Origin: Chryseobacterium gleum | GTDB taxonomy: Bacteria > Bacteroidota > Bacteroidia > Flavobacteriales_D > Crocinitomicaceae | Length of the DNA: 42,471 nucleotides | Direction of reading: 5' to 3' | NCBI GenBank assembly: GCA_945902775.1 | Contig: CAMDMY010000019.1 | Location: forward strand, 1 to 42,471 | Shown here: positions 35,049 through 42,471 of the stretch, one piece after another | Position numbering within the stretch: the stretch's first letter is position 1 | How the letters are laid out: each line of letters begins with the position of its first letter | Notes under the pieces: generated by a model | Told to the model about the DNA's origin: nothing | Database searches by the model: none | The model's input: the letters and a program-made list of their open reading frames with translations, nothing else | Position numbers and translations under genes: made by a program

Positions 35049-35069
35049 CAAAAATGTATTTATAAAATC

Positions 35070-35231
35070 TTAACGTTTGTGCATTCCTTCGTCAGAAACA
35101 GATAATCTTTTTCTACCTTTTGCGCGACGTGCAGCCAATACTTTACGTCCATTTTTAGTAGCCATACGACTACGGAAACCGTGCTTGTTTCTTCTTTTTC
35201 TTACAGACGGTTGAAACGTTCTTTTTGTCAT
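35070..35231 (-). CDS. rpmH: 50S ribosomal protein L34
   Basis: Small basic large-subunit protein, 53 aa, translated from the ATG at 35231 to TAA at 35072-35070. It opens [19 protein letters not shown], continues [20 protein letters not shown] and ends in an extension [13 protein letters not shown] typical of Bacteroidota L34. In many bacteria rpmH heads an rnpA operon; here it is alone, with its own promoter and terminator, facing away from an ABC exporter gene. Confidence 0.97.
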   Translation of the reverse strand: MTKRTFQPSVRKRRNKHGFRSRMATKNGRKVLAARRAKGRKRLSVSDEGMHKR

Positions 35232-35274
35232 GATATATACTTATTAGTCTTGTATTTCTTTTAAATTCGGAATG

Positions 35275-35304
35275 CAAAGATAAGTATTTTTTCTATTTTT
35301 CAAA
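35275..35304 (-). promoter_or_regulatory. Promoter of rpmH
   Basis: Minus strand: TTTG (35304-35301), 18 bases, TATCTTTG (35282-35275), 43 bp before the ATG. Full match with the same 18-base spacing as the band-7 promoter. Confidence 0.75.
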
Positions 35305-35354
35305 GTGTTTCGTTAAAAATATCAAAAAAAAGTATTAGAAACGATAGAGTACGC

Positions 35355-35362
35355 TATTTTTG
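35355..35362 (+). promoter_or_regulatory. -7 promoter box of the ABC exporter gene
   Basis: TATTTTTG 19 bp before the ATG at 35382; no -33 TTG at the usual spacing. Confidence 0.45.
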
Positions 35363-35381
35363 TACAAAATAGAAAGAAAAT

Positions 35382-37202
35382 ATGTTGCGTCCGAAGAAAG
35401 ACAAAGAGCCAAAAATTAAATTATCAAAGGAAAGTATAGCTAAGGCTAAAGGAATCTTCACCTACCTTAAACCTTATCGTTTTATATTTAGTATAGGTTG
35501 GGTTTTTCTTCTATTGTCTTCATCTGCAATGATTTTGTTTCCTTATTTAATGGGGCAATTATTAGGTAAAAGCGGAGTGAAATCTACCTCGATGAATGAT
35601 TCATTGTCATTAATCAATTTGGATAATTTGAATTCAGTTGTTTTAATGCTGTTTGTTTTGTTCGCTGTTCAGGCAATTTTTTCTTATTTCAGAGTAGTGA
35701 TTTTTACCAATGTAACTGAAAATGCGTTAAGAGATTTAAGAAGATCAGCTTTCGAGAAATTGATTTTTATGCCAATGGATTTCTTCAATCAAAATAAAGT
35801 AGGCGAACTGACAAGTAGAATTTCATCAGATATAACTCAAATACAAGAAACTTTAAGAACCACAATTGCTGAATTTTTTCGCCAAGTGGTGACAATTGCA
35901 GGTTCAATTATCTTACTTGTATTTATTTCATGGAAATTAGCATTGATAATGGTAGCTACAGTTCCAGTTATGGCTTTGATTGCAGTTTTCTTCGGTCGTT
36001 TTATTAAAAAGTTATCGAAACAAGCCCAAGATTTTTCAGCTGAATCAAATTCAATTGTGGAAGAGGCTTTAATGGGGATTTCCAATGTTAAATCGTTTAC
36101 AAATGAATGGTTTATATTGGGTAAATACCAAAAATCAATTGATGAGATTAGAACGTTGAATATTAAAAGTGGAATGTGGAGGGGATTATTCATCTCGTTC
36201 ATCATTTTTTGTATGACAGGTGCAATTATATTTATTGTATGGCAAGGTTTATTAATGACACAGGGAACGAATCCAGAATTGACGTCTGCAGATTTCTTTT
36301 CTTTTATGATGTATACGATTATGATGGTAGCATCAGTGAGTTCAATTCCTGATTTATATGCGGCTATTCAAAAATCGATTGGAGCTACAGAGAATCTGAT
36401 GAACATTATTAATGATAAAAGTGAAAAAGAATTATTAAAAGGAACTCAAAAACCTACTTTAAAAGGGAAAGTACATTTTGAAAATATCCATTTTTCATAT
36501 CCTCAACGAATAGATATTGAGGTATTGAAAGGAATTACTTTCACAGTCAACACAAACGAGACTATTGCTTTAGTAGGATCATCAGGTGCAGGTAAATCGA
36601 CTATTTCATCTTTGTTATTAAATTATTATAATTTGTCTTCAGGAGCAATTGTTTTTGATGATGTAAACGGGAAAGATATTGATACAGAACATCTTCGTAA
36701 ACAAATGGCCATAGTTCCGCAAGAAGTGATTTTATTCGGAGGAACAATTGAAGAGAATATTGCTTTTGGAAAACCAAATTCGACAGAAGAAGAAGTTATC
36801 GAAGCAGCACGTCAAGCAAATGCATTGGAATTTATTAATTCTTTCCCAGAAGGATTAAAAACACAAGTAGGGGATAGAGGGATTCAATTATCAGGTGGAC
36901 AAAAACAACGTATTGCAATCGCAAGAGCAATTTTGAAAAATCCAACCATTTTAATTTTAGATGAAGCAACATCAGCATTGGATTCAGAATCAGAAAGATT
37001 GGTTCAAGATGCGTTGGATAAATTAATGGTAGGAAGAACTTCTTTTGTGATTGCACATCGACTTTCAACGATTCGTAAAGCAAGTAAGATATTGGTTTTA
37101 AACCAAGGTGTTATAGCTGAATCAGGTACACATGAAGAGTTAATTTCTCAGCAAGGAATTTATGCTAATCTTGTTGAATTGCAAGGGGTGGAAGGGAATT
37201 AA
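35382..37202 (+). CDS. MsbA-like ABC exporter (fused permease and ATPase)
   Basis: Half-size exporter of the ABCB/MsbA type, 606 aa, acting as a homodimer in the inner membrane. The membrane domain (about 30-330) has six helices, starting with FIFSIGWVFLLLSSSAMILF, and the intracellular coupling segment TSRISSDITQIQ. The ATPase domain (about 365-606) has Walker A GSSGAGKST, the Q-loop in AIVPQEVILF, signature LSGGQKQRIAIARA, Walker B ILILDEATSALD and the switch AHRLSTI. Substrate may be lipid A/glycolipid or a drug; a role in lipid A flipping is possible but cannot be told from sequence alone. Monocistronic. Confidence 0.9.
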   Translation: MLRPKKDKEPKIKLSKESIAKAKGIFTYLKPYRFIFSIGWVFLLLSSSAMILFPYLMGQLLGKSGVKSTSMNDSLSLINLDNLNSVVLMLFVLFAVQAIFSYFRVVIFTNVTENALRDLRRSAFEKLIFMPMDFFNQNKVGELTSRISSDITQIQETLRTTIAEFFRQVVTIAGSIILLVFISWKLALIMVATVPVMALIAVFFGRFIKKLSKQAQDFSAESNSIVEEALMGISNVKSFTNEWFILGKYQKSIDEIRTLNIKSGMWRGLFISFIIFCMTGAIIFIVWQGLLMTQGTNPELTSADFFSFMMYTIMMVASVSSIPDLYAAIQKSIGATENLMNIINDKSEKELLKGTQKPTLKGKVHFENIHFSYPQRIDIEVLKGITFTVNTNETIALVGSSGAGKSTISSLLLNYYNLSSGAIVFDDVNGKDIDTEHLRKQMAIVPQEVILFGGTIEENIAFGKPNSTEEEVIEAARQANALEFINSFPEGLKTQVGDRGIQLSGGQKQRIAIARAILKNPTILILDEATSALDSESERLVQDALDKLMVGRTSFVIAHRLSTIRKASKILVLNQGVIAESGTHEELISQQGIYANLVELQGVEGN

Positions 37203-37311
37203 GTTTTATCCACAAATTACGTGTTGTTTTTTTGCGGAGTATTCAATAAAAAAAACTTTGTGAGACTCGGTGAAGAAACTCAAAAAATACTCTGTGATTA
37301 AAAACAAACAC

Positions 37312-38355
37312 TTACTCAACAACTTCGTTCATTAATTTGTGTTGAGTTACTGCGAGTAAATCATTAAAAAAAACATTAATCGGACTTTCAGTATATACAG
37401 CATTGATTCCATGAATTACAAAGATTTCTAATGCTTGAGTTCTTAAATTATTCGCATGAAAAATAAATTTATCTTGGATTTGATTTGAAGTGTTTGAATC
37501 AATAGTTGGTTGATTAATTAAATCAGTAATTACTCCAGAAATCTCTTTTTTTGCATTTTCAAGTAGTATTAAACCTTTCGAATTTAGATTGCTCATTTTC
37601 AATAATCTATCGGATTGTCGGTTGTTAAAAGTTTGAGATTCTTTCATCGTATTTTCCGTTTCGTCTAGTAAACGTTTGAAGATTCCAAAGGCTACAGAGA
37701 TAAAAAAGGCTTGAGCATAGATTATAAAAGGGAGTTTGAAAACTGTTTCATCCAAAAAAGATTTTTTCTCGTAAACACTGAAAATATGTTCATTCGGAAT
37801 AAATACATTCTCTATTTCAATTGAATTCGTGGATGTGTTTTTCATTCCAACTGTTTTCCAATCTTCAATTATTTTAACTTCATCTCGAGGTATGATTCCA
37901 GATTTAATTTCTTCTGAATCTCCCATTTTGAAAGTAACCGTAAATAATGTAGCATATTCAGAACCGCTACAAAACTTCCATTTTCCTGAGACAATGACTC
38001 CACCTTCAACAAGAATGGCATTAGTAGTTGCAGTTCCACTTCCTGCTATAACAGCATTTTTTTTTGAGAATAAATCAATCCCTATTTTTTCTTCGAAATT
38101 GGTCAAAAAGTAATTGCCTCCATTTCCAATCTGAATTAACCATCCGAGACTTCCATTCAAGTAAGAAGCATCTTCAATAATTGAAAGAGTTTGAGGAATA
38201 GTTAGACCCAAGCCGTTCACTTTTTCGGATAGAAAACATTTAAATAACTTATGTTCAAACAATAAATCGATTTCTTTTTGAGTCAATTTATTGGAATATT
38301 CACCATTTGAATTTTTAAATGAATCTTTGAAAATTTCTTTAACGGAAGGAATCAT
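37312..38355 (-). CDS. Acyl-CoA dehydrogenase-fold flavoprotein (possible flavin monooxygenase)
   Basis: 347 aa, short for the family (about 380). The three-domain plan is visible: N-terminal helices (EIDLLFEHKLFKCFLSEKVNGLGLTIPQ split by the ECKVNGLG-like turn), a middle beta domain (AVIAGSGTATTNAILVEGGVIVSGKWKF cut here to its key words AGSGTAT and SGKWKFCSGS), and C-terminal helices ending FNDLLAVTQHKLMNEV. The WKFCSGSEYA segment and the lack of an obvious catalytic-base Glu bring it nearer to HpaB/DszC-type oxygenases than to true dehydrogenases. It follows the TonB-dependent receptor gene by 87 bp on the same strand and may be under the same TPP riboswitch. Substrate unknown. Confidence 0.75.
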   Translation of the reverse strand: MIPSVKEIFKDSFKNSNGEYSNKLTQKEIDLLFEHKLFKCFLSEKVNGLGLTIPQTLSIIEDASYLNGSLGWLIQIGNGGNYFLTNFEEKIGIDLFSKKNAVIAGSGTATTNAILVEGGVIVSGKWKFCSGSEYATLFTVTFKMGDSEEIKSGIIPRDEVKIIEDWKTVGMKNTSTNSIEIENVFIPNEHIFSVYEKKSFLDETVFKLPFIIYAQAFFISVAFGIFKRLLDETENTMKESQTFNNRQSDRLLKMSNLNSKGLILLENAKKEISGVITDLINQPTIDSNTSNQIQDKFIFHANNLRTQALEIFVIHGINAVYTESPINVFFNDLLAVTQHKLMNEVVE

Positions 38356-38369
38356 ATTTTTTCTATTTT

Positions 38370-38440
38370 AAGGTTAAGGTTAAGGTTGAGGTTAAGGTTG
38401 AGGTTGGACTAACTTTATCTCAACCTCAACCTAAATCTCA
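38370..38440. repeat. AAGGTT/GAGGTT hexamer repeats with inverted partner
   Basis: Six uninterrupted hexamers (38370-38405: three AAGGTT, GAGGTT, AAGGTT, GAGGTT), then after 14 bases the complementary AACCTC/AACCTA/AATCTC words (38422-38440). AGGTTGAGGTTG (38395-38406) pairs perfectly with CAACCTCAACCT (38421-38432). It lies between the receptor gene and the flavoprotein gene and could be a terminator-like or processing hairpin, but it lacks a clean T-run. Confidence 0.85.
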
Positions 38441-38442
38441 AT

Positions 38443-40941
38443 CTACAATTTTAAAGTTACTCTTATCAAGAAATTTCTCCCTGCTTGTGGGTAGTAATAA
38501 TTTTCTGTAATTCTTTTTCCTCCTGAAATATATCCAAAAGTATATCCATTATTTTCATACAAATAGTTGAAGATATTATTAACTAAAGCTCCAATTTTAA
38601 TTTCTTTGAATCCCCAAGTTTTGATGGTGTAATTGATAGAAAGATTAGAAGTATAGTATGAATTTAATTTTTTATTTTCATCAGATGTGTTATCTAAATA
38701 TTGTTTACCAACGTATTTTGATTGTAGCGTAACATCTAGATTTTTAATCGGTTCATACATAACTCCTAATGCAGCAATCGTTGATGGAGAGAAAGCAATG
38801 TCCGTATTTTTATGAGTAATTACTGTTTGAATCATATTTCCATTTGCATCGTAATTGTCATAATTATCTACGTACTCATTGAATTCGTTGATTTTATTTT
38901 TACTAAATGTAATATTCCCAGTTAAACTTACTTTTTTACTAATTAAATATCCGGCTTCAAATTCAATTCCTGTTCTGTAACTTTTAGCAACATTCGCTCT
39001 ATTATAAGCACCAACGTCATTAATTTGACCTGTTAAAATTAATTGATCTTTGTAATTCATTAAATAGTAATTCACATTCGTAAATAATTTACGAGCATGG
39101 TAACGATATCCTACTTCAAGGTTTTGTAATTGCTCAGGCTTTGGTCTACTATATATTGAACTCTGAACAAAATCATCTCGAACTGGTTCACGATTTGCCA
39201 TACTAAATGAAGCATACAAATTGTTTTTATTGTTGAAGTCATACATTATTCCCGCTTTAGGATTGAAAAATGTAAACTCAACATTTTGTTTTAAAGGAAC
39301 AAGATTTGCATAATATTGGTCGTCTCCATTGTAATCATAGCCAATATGACGAAACTGTAAATCTGCGAAAACATTTGCTTTTTTGATTTGATAGTTTAAT
39401 TTCACATATCCATTCAATTCAGATTTGTGAGCAATATTATCATAATAATGTTGGTTTACTTCACTGGTTGAAGCGTTTCTAGCCCAAATGATTTCTCCAA
39501 AATGTTTACCATCATATTGATTTGCACCACCACCAATAATTGCTTTAAAGTTTTTTAAATTGTTATACGAAACTGAAAAAATTGCTCCGTAAAAATTGTT
39601 ATCCAACCATCTTCTTCTGATTAAATCAGTTTTTGAAATAGTATCATTTCCTTTAAAAATAGTATCTAAACCATACGTTGAGAATTTTTGATCGATACGA
39701 TATTGCTCATAGTATCCTTCTCCGTGTGTAAAATGTGAAGCTAGATTTAAAGTAACTTTTGGATTAAGTACATGAGAGAAATGAAGTTGATAATGCGTTT
39801 GTTGGTAATTATCAGTTTCATTTTTATAATTGTAATAATTGTATTTTCTTGGGTCTGAATTAAATAAATTTAATGAGTCTTTCGCTGTTTGATACGTTCC
39901 TCCAGGATAATAGTTAGTGTAAAAATGTGAAGTTAAACTATCAATGTTTCCTTTTAATTTCGCTTCAGGAATACCATACCAAGCTTGATATGTTTTTTCT
40001 TTTCCACTAAAAACGTTTGCTTTTATAATTGATTTTTTTCCAATCCAAGCACCTGATAAATAATAAGAAGTTAAGTTAGAATTCGCTCTGTCGATATAAC
40101 CATCTGAAGAAATTCTAGATAACCTTGCATCTACAACAAACTTATTGTTTATTAATCCTGTACCAACTTTAATTGTGTTTCTTAAGGTATTAAATGAACC
40201 TCCAGAATTGTCTAATTCAGCATAAGTATCTTTACGAATATTATCCGTTTTCACATTGATACTTGAACCAAAGGCCGCTGCTCCATTCGATGATGTACCA
40301 ACACCTCTTTGAACTTGAATGTTGTCTGTAGATGAAGCAAAATCAGGCATGTTTACCCAAAAAACTCCGTGCGATTCAGAATCATTAAGCGGTATACCAT
40401 TTACCGTAACATTTGTTCTGGTTGGGTCAACCCCTCTAATACGAATTCCTGTATAACCAACTCCTGCTCCTGCATCAGAAGTTACAACCGTTGATGGTGT
40501 AGATTGCAGTAAATAAGGTAAATCTTGACCGAAATTATTTTTTTGAATTTCTTTTTCGTTCAAATTAGTATAGGTTGTCGGTGTTTTTTCAGTTGCCCTA
40601 ACCGCTGCAACTTGAACTTCTTCCATCATTAACGCAGAAGGAATAAGAATTAGATTTTGTTCAAGGTCAGCATCTTTTAATACCAAATTGAAATACTGTG
40701 TTTCATAACCAATAAATGAAATGTTTAGTCTCAAAGAATCGTCTTTGATGTCATTTAAAAGATAAACACCTTCCGAATTTGTATAAGCACCATTGTAAGT
40801 GTTTTCTATATTGATTCTAGCTCCTGGAATGGGAGAACCTTCTTGGTTTGTGACTTTTCCTTTGATGGAGTGTTGTGCATTTGCTCCGAACGATGTAGCA
40901 AGTGCAAACATCAAAAGCGCTTTAGAAATTCTTGTTTTCAT
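38443..40941 (-). CDS. TonB-dependent outer-membrane receptor, predicted thiamine receptor
   Basis: 832 aa. Signal peptide 1-22 (GANAQ), then a carboxypeptidase-regulatory-like beta domain (about 24-100: SIKGKVTNQEGSPIPGARI and the SFIGYETQ end). A TonB-box-like EEVQVAAVRA (107-116) precedes the plug (about 118-232: TGIRIRGVDPTRTNVTVNGI, with IQVQRGVGTSSNGAAAFGSS). The 22-strand barrel follows, ending NFLIRVTLKL. Its leader contains a TPP riboswitch, which is the main reason to propose thiamine or a thiamine derivative as ligand; regulated receptors of this kind in Bacteroidota have been called OMR1. It lies 150 bp from the kinase gene on the same strand. Confidence 0.92.
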   Translation of the reverse strand: MKTRISKALLMFALATSFGANAQHSIKGKVTNQEGSPIPGARINIENTYNGAYTNSEGVYLLNDIKDDSLRLNISFIGYETQYFNLVLKDADLEQNLILIPSALMMEEVQVAAVRATEKTPTTYTNLNEKEIQKNNFGQDLPYLLQSTPSTVVTSDAGAGVGYTGIRIRGVDPTRTNVTVNGIPLNDSESHGVFWVNMPDFASSTDNIQVQRGVGTSSNGAAAFGSSINVKTDNIRKDTYAELDNSGGSFNTLRNTIKVGTGLINNKFVVDARLSRISSDGYIDRANSNLTSYYLSGAWIGKKSIIKANVFSGKEKTYQAWYGIPEAKLKGNIDSLTSHFYTNYYPGGTYQTAKDSLNLFNSDPRKYNYYNYKNETDNYQQTHYQLHFSHVLNPKVTLNLASHFTHGEGYYEQYRIDQKFSTYGLDTIFKGNDTISKTDLIRRRWLDNNFYGAIFSVSYNNLKNFKAIIGGGANQYDGKHFGEIIWARNASTSEVNQHYYDNIAHKSELNGYVKLNYQIKKANVFADLQFRHIGYDYNGDDQYYANLVPLKQNVEFTFFNPKAGIMYDFNNKNNLYASFSMANREPVRDDFVQSSIYSRPKPEQLQNLEVGYRYHARKLFTNVNYYLMNYKDQLILTGQINDVGAYNRANVAKSYRTGIEFEAGYLISKKVSLTGNITFSKNKINEFNEYVDNYDNYDANGNMIQTVITHKNTDIAFSPSTIAALGVMYEPIKNLDVTLQSKYVGKQYLDNTSDENKKLNSYYTSNLSINYTIKTWGFKEIKIGALVNNIFNYLYENNGYTFGYISGGKRITENYYYPQAGRNFLIRVTLKL

Positions 40942-40972
40942 TTTTTTTATAAAATTTGAACAAGAACAAGGG

Positions 40973-40999
40973 GCTAATTCTTATTAATAAATAATTAGC
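40973..40999 (-). promoter_or_regulatory. Hairpin in the presumed expression platform of the TPP riboswitch
   Basis: On the minus strand GCTAATT (40999-40993) can pair with AATTAGC (40979-40973) between the aptamer and the receptor start at 40941. No U-run follows, so a classical terminator is not evident and the switch may act on translation. This is a reading of the sequence only. Confidence 0.3.
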
Positions 41000-41017
41000 G
41001 TTTGTAAATAAAAGTAT

Positions 41018-41100
41018 CATCTTCCCTTCGCAGGCATTATCCTGACAGGTTCAATGGGTATAATCTCAGCCAGTCTTTCGTTTGGCACCCCTTAGAGATG
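41018..41100 (-). promoter_or_regulatory. TPP (THI-box) riboswitch
   Basis: Minus strand shows the conserved aptamer in order: GGGGTGCC (41091-41084), CTGAGA, ACCC, TTGAACCTG, GGATAATGCC and GCGAAGGGA. P1 can form from CATCT (41100-41096) and AGATG (41022-41018). GGGGTGCC directly follows the TAA stop of the kinase gene, and the 5' P1 strand lies in its last two sense codons. The aptamer is read into the TonB-dependent receptor gene, which starts 77 bases downstream. It should reduce receptor expression when thiamine diphosphate is plentiful. Confidence 0.97.
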
Positions 41101-41601
41101 GGGTAAAGATAGTCTTTCAATTACCTCCTTGCAAGTTTTTAAGCGGGTTTCTAAATTTCCTGAAATCACATTGAATGGTAAGTTATTCTTTTTCAATTCA
41201 TTAAGATAGATATCGAATAGCATTTCTCTATCGTTTGGATTTTCTCTTAATGGATCTTCTTCCCAAGGAATATCCGGATAACAAAGAAAGTAATGATCAA
41301 ATTTTTGTTGCTTGTAAAGATTTAAAATAGTTTCACTACACGATTTGTATTTGAATTCAGACCAAATTTTGATGACAGTCATTTCGGTATCGCATATCAA
41401 AAAATTAGTTTGAATCGCTTCCAATGAATTTACTTGACCTATTGCAATTGTATCTAAATCTTGTTGATTATAAATTCCATTTCTATCTAACAAATAATTT
41501 CGCGCAAATTCAGGAACCGAACTAGCATTGTATTTAATAGCTAATTTTTCAGTCAAGGTTGTTTTACCAGAAGACTCAGGACCTGTAATTGCAATTTTCA
41601 T
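41092..41601 (-). CDS. NadR-like AAA-family nucleoside/vitamin kinase
   Basis: 169 aa P-loop kinase resembling the ribosylnicotinamide kinase domain of NadR. Walker A GPESSGKTT (7-15), VPEFARNYLL as the lid/substrate segment, ICDTEMTVIKIW containing the catalytic-type Asp, and CYPDIPWEEDPLRENPNDRE matching the NadR PDIPW..D..R loop. It lacks the NadR NMN adenylyltransferase and DNA-binding domains. Its start overlaps the pnuC-like stop by four bases (ATGA), so transporter and kinase are translationally coupled. In PnuC systems the kinase traps the imported nucleoside by phosphorylation. The TPP riboswitch at its 3' end suggests thiamine as substrate, but nicotinamide riboside remains the alternative. 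Confidence 0.88.
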   Translation of the reverse strand: MKIAITGPESSGKTTLTEKLAIKYNASSVPEFARNYLLDRNGIYNQQDLDTIAIGQVNSLEAIQTNFLICDTEMTVIKIWSEFKYKSCSETILNLYKQQKFDHYFLCYPDIPWEEDPLRENPNDREMLFDIYLNELKKNNLPFNVISGNLETRLKTCKEVIERLSLPHL

Positions 41602-42206
41602 ATCGAACTTTGTAATTTAAAGATTTTTCTCCATTGAAAATAGCCAATTATGGCAATTGTGGTATAAAGTACAAATAGGAGGGATGTTAAGTAAAGTCCT
41701 CTTGAAGCAAAAATATAGATACAAACGGCATCGATGATTATCCAATAAATCCAGTTTTCTACTACCTTTTTAGTCACCATAAAAGTGGCAACTAAACTAA
41801 AAATGGTTGAAAATGCATCCGTATATGGATTTGCTTGTGCTGTGTATTTGTCAAAAATAAATCCAATAGTTAAAGTTAAAATCCCACTAAAAAAGAAATT
41901 TATCAAATGATGTTTTAGTTTCCATTGAATCAATATTCCATCATTTTTATTTAGGTCTTTTTTCCATATTAACCAACCATAAATAGCCATAGCAACGTAG
42001 AAGAATTGAAGTCCAGTTTCTAAAAATAAATTAGAAATATAGCACAAGTAAATATAAATGGAAGAACTGATCAAAGCAAAAAGCCAAGCAGCAATTTTTT
42101 TGAGAGAGATAAGAATCACATAAATTATTCCTGATAAAACTCCAAACCACTCTATAAGTGAAGTATTTAAAATACCTGATTTTATATTTTGAATGATTTC
42201 TAACAT
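41598..42206 (-). CDS. pnuC: PnuC-family vitamin transporter (PnuT-like thiamine or nicotinamide riboside)
   Basis: 202 aa inner-membrane protein with about seven hydrophobic segments. Family features are WFGVLSGIIYVILISLKKIAAW at the start (shown by GVLSGIIYVILI), the SSSIYIYLCY helix, LQFFYVAMAIYGWLIWKKD with the aromatic YGWLIW motif, and the C-terminal LTSLLFVLYTTIAIIGYFQW. PnuC proteins are facilitators that depend on an intracellular kinase. Here the kinase gene overlaps directly. Proximity of a TPP riboswitch and TonB receptor points to a PnuT-type thiamine transporter; I see no NAD gene nearby. No riboswitch or clear promoter is visible before its start. Confidence 0.9.
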   Translation of the reverse strand: MLEIIQNIKSGILNTSLIEWFGVLSGIIYVILISLKKIAAWLFALISSSIYIYLCYISNLFLETGLQFFYVAMAIYGWLIWKKDLNKNDGILIQWKLKHHLINFFFSGILTLTIGFIFDKYTAQANPYTDAFSTIFSLVATFMVTKKVVENWIYWIIIDAVCIYIFASRGLYLTSLLFVLYTTIAIIGYFQWRKIFKLQSSI

Positions 42207-42326
42207 TACGACAAAGGTCTATTTTTTTATCAAAGAATCAAATCTCAATTCAAACATCGTTTCGAGAAGTTTTATTCTTTTTATATTTAGTAACGTAATT
42301 ATTTTCAAATCAATTAGATATAAAAG

Positions 42327-42470
42327 TTAAATCTTTGATATTTTAAAACGTATACCGATGTTCATTTTAAAATAATTTACATAAGAAAATTTAATCAATC
42401 CTTTAGTGTCATTAAGTAGTGCCTCTGAATTTGGACTATAATAATAGGGGGAATATGTCATTGAAATAAA
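42327..42470 (-). CDS. 3' end of an unidentified gene (probable outer-membrane barrel protein), cut by the window edge
   Basis: Only the last 47 residues and the TAA stop (42329-42327) are in the window. The open frame includes MTYSPYYYSPNSEALLND and ends in VNYFKMNIGIRFKISKI. The alternating pattern of the last 12-15 residues looks like the closing strand of an outer-membrane beta-barrel. The family cannot be named from this fragment. It lies 120 bp upstream of the pnuC-like gene on the same strand, with no obvious terminator. Confidence 0.55.
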   Translation of the reverse strand, partial: FISMTYSPYYYSPNSEALLNDTKGLIKFSYVNYFKMNIGIRFKISKI

Positions 42471-42471
42471 T

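Noticed and set aside
37203-37311. Terminator between the ABC exporter and the flavoprotein gene
   Set aside because: GAGTATT/AATACTC can pair over 7 bp, but the loop is long and no T-run follows directly; support is too weak to list it.
38370-38405. Telomere or linear replicon end
   Set aside because: The hexamers are internal, number only six and are flanked by ordinary genes on both sides.
42207-42326. Second riboswitch upstream of the pnuC-like gene
   Set aside because: None of the TPP core words (CTGAGA, ACCC, GGATAATGCC) or other known aptamer motifs are visible on either strand.
1-42471. tRNA, rRNA, transposase or prophage genes
   Set aside because: I looked through the gaps and ORFs and saw no cloverleaf, rRNA-like segment, integrase, transposase or phage structural gene.

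Overview
This AT-rich window looks like a chromosomal segment of a Bacteroidota bacterium, most likely order Flavobacteriales. The evidence is a DnaE with a fused N-terminal exonuclease, a secreted M1 peptidase with a type IX secretion (T9SS) C-terminal domain, a TonB-dependent receptor with a carboxypeptidase-regulatory-like N-domain, SprB/OmpA-type envelope proteins, a TamB-like giant protein divergent from tsaD, and several promoters with the Bacteroidota -7 motif TAnnTTTG. I see no phage, insertion sequence, CRISPR array, tRNA or rRNA. Most of the window is ordinary core genome. The unusual content is in the intergenic repeats and in a vitamin-uptake locus at the right end.

Layout. 1-10.7 kb, minus strand: dnaE, a biotin carboxylase (accC-like) and a TamB-family protein. 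10.7-17.0 kb, plus strand: tsaD (TTG start), a small unknown protein, a free-standing DsbD alpha domain, full-length dsbD and recG; ispE converges on recG with no gap. 18.1-20.8 kb: accA, dapD and an outer-membrane barrel gene that converges on its own paralogue. 21.6-23.8 kb: mitochondrial-type aconitase on the minus strand. 24.1-26.1 kb: secreted M1 peptidase, followed by about 500 bp of intergenic repeats. 26.6-27.8 kb: rpsF-rpsR-rplI. 27.9-30.7 kb: a BtuF/FecCD/ATPase-type ABC importer operon. 30.7-33.2 kb: an SPFH/band-7 protein and a convergent ComM-type ATPase. 33.4-37.2 kb: an OmpA-family protein, a 56-bp perfect palindrome, rpmH (53 codons, easily missed) and an MsbA-like ABC exporter. 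37.3-42.5 kb, minus strand: pnuC-like transporter, NadR-like kinase, TPP riboswitch, TonB-dependent receptor, acyl-CoA-dehydrogenase-fold flavoprotein, plus the 3' end of one further gene at the window edge.

The right-end locus reads as a thiamine acquisition module. A clear TPP aptamer begins inside the last codons of the kinase gene and leads into the TonB-dependent receptor gene. The receptor would import thiamine across the outer membrane, the PnuC-family protein (PnuT-like) across the inner membrane, and the NadR-like kinase would trap or activate the substrate. The riboswitch is seen directly; the kinase and flavoprotein roles are inference.

The second theme is intergenic repeats: two near-identical copies of about 105 bp plus partial copies between the peptidase and rpsF; heptad-like TCTAATG/TCTAAAA repeats in three separate intergenic regions; short tandem octamers, hexamers and 14-mers; and a palindrome family with one complete copy and one half copy cut by the left edge of the window.
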